Assembly (NCBI GenBank): GCA_002695065.1
Contig: NZNW01000013.1
Span: 1-64,000, forward strand
Direction of reading: 5' to 3'
Source: Salinicola sp.
Lineage (GTDB): Bacteria > Pseudomonadota > Gammaproteobacteria > Pseudomonadales > Halomonadaceae
Length of the DNA stretch: 64,000 bases
Every line of letters begins with the position of its first letter. The first letter of the stretch is position 1. This document shows positions 59,665 through 64,000 of this stretch, in pieces. The translations under genes were made by a program, and so were the position numbers. A model generated the notes under the pieces. The model was given only the letters and a program-made list of their open reading frames with translations. It did no database searches and was not told the DNA's origin.

Positions 59665-60477
59665 ATGACCGATGTCGCCGATAGTGAACTGCCGACCATC
59701 CTGGCCAAGATACTGACGCGCAAGCGCGAGGAGATTGCCGAGCGTCGCCCTGTCGTCAGCGAGCAGGCGTGGCTCGAGCGGGCGAAGTCCCAGGCCGCGC
59801 CCAGAGGTTTCGTGGCCGCGCTCGACGCCTGTATCGAGGGCGGCGACCCCGCCGTCATCGCCGAGATCAAGAAGGCCTCCCCCTCCAAGGGCGTCATCCG
59901 TGAAGACTTTCGACCCGCGGAGATCGCGGCCGACTACGCGGCGGCGGGCGCGAGCTGTCTTTCCGTGCTGACGGACGCCGACTATTTTCAGGGCCACGAG
60001 GATGACTTGATTGCCGCGCGCGGTGCCTGCGAGCTGCCGGTGATCCGCAAGGATTTCATCATCGACGGCTATCAGATCGCCGAAGCCCGGGGAATCGGTG
60101 CCGACTGCATCCTGCTGATCGTGGCGGCGCTGAGCGATGCGCAGCTCAAGGATCTCCACCAGCAGGCAACGGCCCTGGGCATGGACGTGCTGGTGGAGGT
60201 ACACGACATCTTCGAGCTCGAGCGGGCCCTGATGCTGGATCTACCGCTGGTGGGCATCAACAACCGCGACCTGCGCACGTTCGAGACCTCGCTGAATACC
60301 ACCTTCGAACTGCTGAAGCGGATCCCCCAGGGCATCACGGTCGTCACCGAGTCCGGCATCCACAGTCGTGACGATGTCGAGCGGATGCGGGAGTTCGACG
60401 TCAACGCCTTCCTGGTGGGCGAGGCGTTCATGCGCGAGGAAGAGCCCGGTAGCGCGCTGCGTCGGATGTTTTTCTAG
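59665..60477 (+). CDS. trpC: Indole-3-glycerol phosphate synthase
   Basis: A 270-residue TIM barrel. Catalytic segments: [19 protein letters not shown] (substrate-binding Lys), [13 protein letters not shown], and [16 protein letters not shown], with [13 protein letters not shown] near the end. It closes the indole ring. Single-function form, not fused to TrpF. It is 34 bp after trpD and ends the trpGDC unit. Confidence 0.97.
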   Translation: MTDVADSELPTILAKILTRKREEIAERRPVVSEQAWLERAKSQAAPRGFVAALDACIEGGDPAVIAEIKKASPSKGVIREDFRPAEIAADYAAAGASCLSVLTDADYFQGHEDDLIAARGACELPVIRKDFIIDGYQIAEARGIGADCILLIVAALSDAQLKDLHQQATALGMDVLVEVHDIFELERALMLDLPLVGINNRDLRTFETSLNTTFELLKRIPQGITVVTESGIHSRDDVERMREFDVNAFLVGEAFMREEEPGSALRRMFF

Positions 60478-60505
60478 CCGCAGGCGGCGACATCGCCGGC
60501 GTTCG

Positions 60506-60536
60506 AGCGCCGCTCTCCATGAAAGGGGGCGGCGCT
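60506..60536. terminator. Hairpin between trpC and the convergent antiporter gene
   Basis: Perfect 8-bp stem AGCGCCGC / GCGGCGCT with a 15-nt loop between two convergent genes. No T-run on either strand, so only a weak bidirectional terminator candidate. Confidence 0.4.
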
Positions 60537-60588
60537 TCACGTTGGCGGGGAGAAAGGGCCGCTTCCAGGCATCGCCGGGCTGGGGCGG

Positions 60589-62388
60589 TCAGAATTCGGG
60601 CGAGTCGGGGAAGATCAGGCTGATCAGCGTGTCGCCGGCTTTGGGGTTGAGCGGCCTGGCCGAGGTGGCGATGCGGATGCGGCCGCTGGCGGAGAGCGTG
60701 AACAGCGTCAGCAGTCGGTCCTGATGGATGCGGCGGTAATCCTCGATGTCGAAGTTGTCGCTGATCCTGGCGTGGCGCATCACCGCGCCCTGGCCGATCA
60801 GGCTGGAGAGACGGGTGAAGGTTGTGTGGCCGTCGAACAGCAGCGGCAGGTGGGCCAGCGCCTGTTGATGGTGGCGACGGGCGTTGCGGGAGGATTCCAC
60901 CGCCAGTCGAAAGACCTTGCCGTGACCGAGAATGTGTTCGAAGTGCAGCGCGGCGAGATTGTTGAGCTCGCGGTAGGGCGACAGCGGCAGCAGATGGCCG
61001 ATGCCCGTCAGCCCCAGATGCTGGGCGGCATGCTCCGACAGCGGGTTGCCGTAGTAGATCGGGAGGCTGGCCATCCGCGCCTCCTGGATCGCATCCCAGT
61101 TGTGATCGCACAGTCGCACCGCGAAGCCGGCTTCCTGCAGGGCGCTACCGAAGGCCCGTGCCACCGGGTTGGCGCCGATGATCAGAAAGCCCGACGCCGT
61201 CGGCGCGTCCACCTTCAGAAACCGGGCCAGCGGACGCGAGAACAGGCTCTGTACCACGACGGTGCTGATGATCACCAGGAAGGTGATCGGGACCAGCAGC
61301 TCCGCACCCGGCACCTCCAGCGCCTCGAGCCGGATCGCGAACAGCGAGGCCACCGCCGCGGCGACGATACCGCGGGGAGAGAGCCAGGCCAGCAGCGCCT
61401 TCTCCCGCCAGTTGAGCGAACTGCCCCAGGTACAGACCCACACCGCCAGCGGTCGCGCCACCCACACCAGGACCGCCAGGAACGCCCACGCCTCCCACGA
61501 CAGCAGCCCCAGCTGCTCGAGACTCAAGCGCGCCGCCAGCAGAATGAACAGCCCCGAAATCAGCAGGATCGACAGCGTCTCCTTGAACTCCAGAATCGGC
61601 TGGGTCGGCACGCCCCGCATGTTGGCCATCCACACCCCCATGACGGTGACGGTCAGCAGGCCGGACTCGTGGAACAGCAGGTTCGAGGCGGTGAACAGCG
61701 TCAGCATGATCATCAGGGTGCCGAAGCTGTGCAGGCGTTGCGGCAGCCAGTAGTGACGCAGCACGCTGCCCCACAGATAGCCGCCCGCCGTCCCCAGGCC
61801 GAAGCCGATCACCGCAGTCTGGGCAAAGCTCACTAACGTATGGGCCGCTGCGCCGTTGGAGAGTCCCAGGGCGACGAACTCATAGACGAGGACCGCGCCG
61901 ATGGCGCCGATCGGATCGATCAGGATGCCTTCCCAGCGCAGGATCTGGCTGACGTGCTCGCGGGCCCGCAGCGACTGCAGCAGCGGCAGGACCACCGTCG
62001 GTCCGGTCACGACCAGCAGCGCGCCCAGCACGCTGGCCATCTCCCAGGAGAGCCCGAGGATCAGGTGCGCGGCCACGATGGCCAGCAGCGCGGTGATCAA
62101 TGCGCCCCAGGTCACCAGTCGGCTGACGGTGCGGCCGTGACCCCGCAGCTCCCGGAAATCGAGGGTCAAGGCGCCCTCGAACAGGATCACCGCGACCGCC
62201 AGGGAGACCAGCGGGAACAGCAGATCGCCGAGCACCGCATCCGGATCGAGCACCCCGGTGATCGGCCCGGCGGCGATACCGGCGATCAGCAGCGGCAGGA
62301 TGGCCGGCACCCGGATCTGCCAGGCGAGCCATTGGCAGCCCAGCGCCAGCAGGCCGATGCCGGTCAGGGCAAGGGCGGCGTTTTCCAT
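60589..62388 (-). CDS. Cation:proton antiporter with C-terminal TrkA-N (RCK) domain
   Basis: A 599-residue inner-membrane protein. Residues 1-400 form the NhaP/CPA-type membrane domain with about 12 helices (GPTVVLPLLQSL, EGILIDPIGAIGAVLVYEF, with the paired acidic ion site near the latter, and AWLSPRGIVAAAVASLFAIR). Residues from about 420 form a nucleotide-binding RCK domain (GFLIIGANPVARAFGSALQ), followed by a TrkA-C-like end. It exchanges Na+ or K+ for H+, useful in a halophile. ATG 62388 begins the first helix. Confidence 0.9.
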   Translation of the reverse strand: MENAALALTGIGLLALGCQWLAWQIRVPAILPLLIAGIAAGPITGVLDPDAVLGDLLFPLVSLAVAVILFEGALTLDFRELRGHGRTVSRLVTWGALITALLAIVAAHLILGLSWEMASVLGALLVVTGPTVVLPLLQSLRAREHVSQILRWEGILIDPIGAIGAVLVYEFVALGLSNGAAAHTLVSFAQTAVIGFGLGTAGGYLWGSVLRHYWLPQRLHSFGTLMIMLTLFTASNLLFHESGLLTVTVMGVWMANMRGVPTQPILEFKETLSILLISGLFILLAARLSLEQLGLLSWEAWAFLAVLVWVARPLAVWVCTWGSSLNWREKALLAWLSPRGIVAAAVASLFAIRLEALEVPGAELLVPITFLVIISTVVVQSLFSRPLARFLKVDAPTASGFLIIGANPVARAFGSALQEAGFAVRLCDHNWDAIQEARMASLPIYYGNPLSEHAAQHLGLTGIGHLLPLSPYRELNNLAALHFEHILGHGKVFRLAVESSRNARRHHQQALAHLPLLFDGHTTFTRLSSLIGQGAVMRHARISDNFDIEDYRRIHQDRLLTLFTLSASGRIRIATSARPLNPKAGDTLISLIFPDSPEF

Positions 62389-62474
62389 GCGGTCTCTCCG
62401 GTGCGTGGCAAAAGGCGCGCAGACTAGCGGCGGCACCGCATGGATGCAATGCCGAATCGTGAGGCGGACAGATT

Positions 62475-62918
62475 TCAGGGTGTGGCGAGTTGTCGCCGAG
62501 TCCAGGCGACGATGTCCGACTGCCCCATGGCGCCGGCCTGGCGCGCGATCTCGCGGCCGCCGCGGAACAGGATCAGCGTCGGAATGCTGCGGATGCCGAA
62601 GCGCGACGCGATATCGGTGGCCGCTTCGGTATCCAGCTTGGCCAGGCGGAGGTGGGGTTCGAGCTCGCCCGCGGCCTTGGCGAATCCCGGCGCCATCGCC
62701 TTGCAGGGGCCGCACCAGTCGGCCCAGAAATCGACCAGCAGCGGAAGATCGCTGCGCGTCAGGTGACGGTCGAAGTTGGCGGAGTCCAGTGCCAGCGGTT
62801 CGCCGGTGAACAGCAGGTTGTGACAGCGACCGCAGTTCGGGGCATCCCCCAGGCGCGTACTGGCAACCCGGTTGACCGCGTGGCAGTGGGGGCAGACGAG
62901 GTGAAGCGTGTCGGACAT
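62475..62918 (-). CDS. trxC: Thioredoxin 2 (TrxC)
   Basis: A 147-residue thioredoxin with the N-terminal zinc-finger of TrxC (CPHC and CGRC pairs, residues 9-12 and 30-33 approximately) and the active site WADWCGPCKAM. FGIRSIPTLILFRGG carries the cis-Pro. It reduces disulfides and is often oxidative-stress induced. ATG 62918 is chosen because the zinc-finger begins directly after; a start 36 bp upstream is less likely. Confidence 0.95.
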   Translation of the reverse strand: MSDTLHLVCPHCHAVNRVASTRLGDAPNCGRCHNLLFTGEPLALDSANFDRHLTRSDLPLLVDFWADWCGPCKAMAPGFAKAAGELEPHLRLAKLDTEAATDIASRFGIRSIPTLILFRGGREIARQAGAMGQSDIVAWTRRQLATP

Positions 62919-63051
62919 GAGACGGGCTCCTGGTAAAGGATTGCCGCCGAGCATAGATGAATCAGAGCGCAGTTGCTCGAATGACAGACGGCCGTTGAGT
63001 CACGCGGTTTTGGGGACCGCTCCAGATGTGTCGCGTTCGCGTGTCGCGACT

Positions 63052-63675
63052 TCAGCGCAGCGTGATCAGTCGGCCGCCGTAACCCATGAACACGGCGCCG
63101 GCGCAACATTCGATCCAGTGTCGCGTGCGCCGATACAGGACGCGCAGTCGCGGCGTGGTGGAGACAAGTGCGATCAGGCTGTACCAGCCCACGGAGACCG
63201 CCAGCATTGCGGCGATGCAGACGACGCCCATCCACATCGGTGCATGGGCCGGCAGCGTCGAGGCGAACAGGCTGCTAACGAACAGCGCCGTCTTCGGATT
63301 CGAGGCACCGGTGAGCAAGCCCCGACGATAGATCTGACCACCGGAGAGCCCGGGAGGCGTGTGGACCGCCTCGTCGCCTGCGCCGCGGAAGCTGTGCAGA
63401 ATCAGTCGTCCGCCGAGAAACAGTAGATAGACACCGCCGACCAGTTTGAGCGTGAGGTAGAGCCACGGCGCCAGCGCAAACAGCAGTGCAATGCCGAAGT
63501 AGCCAAACAGCCCCCAGGCGAATGTGCCCGTGGCGAGCCCGGCGACGGCAGTCATCGCCGCCCGGCGCCCGTGTACGATCCCCGTCTGCAGCGTCAGGAA
63601 GAAGTTAGGTCCCGGGGTGACGGCAGCTACCGTCCAGATGGCGATGAAATTGACCAGAATCCAGCTGCTCGACAT
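63052..63675 (-). CDS. LysE family translocator
   Basis: A 207-residue inner-membrane exporter with about six helices of the LysE/RhtB family. The N-terminal AVTPGPNFFLTLQTGIVHG segment contains the family PGP motif, and GLLTGASNPKTALFVSSLF is the second conserved block. It exports amino acids or homoserine-lactone-like compounds; the substrate is unknown. Confidence 0.92.
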   Translation of the reverse strand: MSSSWILVNFIAIWTVAAVTPGPNFFLTLQTGIVHGRRAAMTAVAGLATGTFAWGLFGYFGIALLFALAPWLYLTLKLVGGVYLLFLGGRLILHSFRGAGDEAVHTPPGLSGGQIYRRGLLTGASNPKTALFVSSLFASTLPAHAPMWMGVVCIAAMLAVSVGWYSLIALVSTTPRLRVLYRRTRHWIECCAGAVFMGYGGRLITLR

Positions 63676-63803
63676 GAAGGGCGCTCCTATCTACAACGTG
63701 AGGCGACAGGCCAGAACGTAAAGCGACAGGCCATGAGTCGGCAAAGTATGGCACGAGATCGACGGTTGCTGACGTTCGCCGGTGGTCTAGCCCTATCTCA
63801 TCG

Positions 63804-64000
63804 TCAAGACATGGCGCCGGCGACCTTGACGTGCTTCAAAAGCGCCTGCAGCGGGTGCGGCAGCGCCTGATCGGAGAGCCGCTTGACCTGGCTGCGGCAG
63901 GAGTAGCCGGTGGCCAGCAGCCGGCCCGCGTTGGCCTGATCCTCCACCGGCTCGCGCCAGGAGAGGTCGTAGATCGTCTCCGAGGTCCGGCGGTGGCGCG
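63804..64000 (-). CDS. C-terminal end of a flavin/Fe-S dehydrogenase (YdiJ/D-2-hydroxyglutarate dehydrogenase-like)
   Basis: The last 65 codons of a gene continuing past the window edge: they include SETIYDLSWREPV, NAGRLLATGYSCRSQVKR and HPLQALLKHVKV. The SCRSQVKR block followed by HP(I/L)QALL is, as I recall it, the C-terminal end of the large FAD-plus-Fe-S proteins related to E. coli YdiJ. The assignment is tentative because only the tail is seen. Confidence 0.55.
   Translation of the reverse strand, partial: RHRRTSETIYDLSWREPVEDQANAGRLLATGYSCRSQVKRLSDQALPHPLQALLKHVKVAGAMS

Overview
The window is high-GC gammaproteobacterial chromosome, most likely from a halophilic member of the Halomonadaceae (Halomonas, Salinicola, Kushneria or Chromohalobacter type). 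This rests on protein flavour and on gene order: gacA/uvrY-uvrC-pgsA followed by tRNA-Gly, tRNA-Cys and tRNA-Leu is the E. coli uvrY-uvrC-pgsA-glyW-cysT-leuZ order, and trpG-trpD-trpC is grouped without trpE as in Pseudomonas and relatives. No rRNA, complete insertion sequence or CRISPR array was seen.

Layout. 1-2.5 kb: a sugar module (MFS sugar porter, XylB-like D-xylose dehydrogenase, divergent ROK regulator with a palindromic operator). 2.5-13.6 kb: CitMHS carrier, sbcDC, endonuclease V, an exported alpha/beta hydrolase, an aldo/keto reductase, a DUF1415 protein, and the peroxide defence genes tpx and OsmC-type. 13.7-26.1 kb: tandem MHS-type carriers, a LysR regulator, a PotABCD-like ABC transporter, then an HcnABC/opine-oxidase-like set of four flavin/Fe-S genes plus RidA. 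This looks like one route for import and oxidation of an amine or imino acid. 26.1-28.8 kb: a convergent three-gene set (PuuD-type glutamine amidotransferase, amidoligase, EamA exporter), a little-studied amide-bond metabolite system.

28.9-39.6 kb: recC-recB-recD and a creatininase-family hydrolase, joined by 4-bp stop/start overlaps. recC and recB carry unusual repeat-bearing insertions. 38.8-48.1 kb is the most intriguing region. GTP cyclohydrolase II, a reductase-only RibD homologue, a PTPS-fold protein lacking the usual catalytic residues, a methyltransferase, a GT4 glycosyltransferase, a flippase-like membrane protein, a zinc-less MDR dehydrogenase, a CDP-alcohol phosphatidyltransferase and a YceI protein sit together, with a perfect TTGTACA/TGTACAA operator in the divergent promoter. 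I infer a GTP-derived (pterin- or pyrimidine-type) glycosylated, methylated and possibly membrane-associated metabolite pathway.

48-53 kb: an AstE/AspA-like hydrolase, dusA with a decayed phage-type integrase at its 5' end, an arylamine N-acetyltransferase behind a SoxR-box promoter, a small secreted protein, then the tRNA cluster with a decayed tRNA-Gly copy. 53-64 kb: pgsA, uvrC, gacA, tRNA-Ala, a lone HicB-like gene, the trp segment with a leader peptide (three tandem Trp codons) and attenuator before trpGDC, a Na+/H+-type antiporter, trxC, a LysE exporter and the 3' end of a flavin/Fe-S dehydrogenase.
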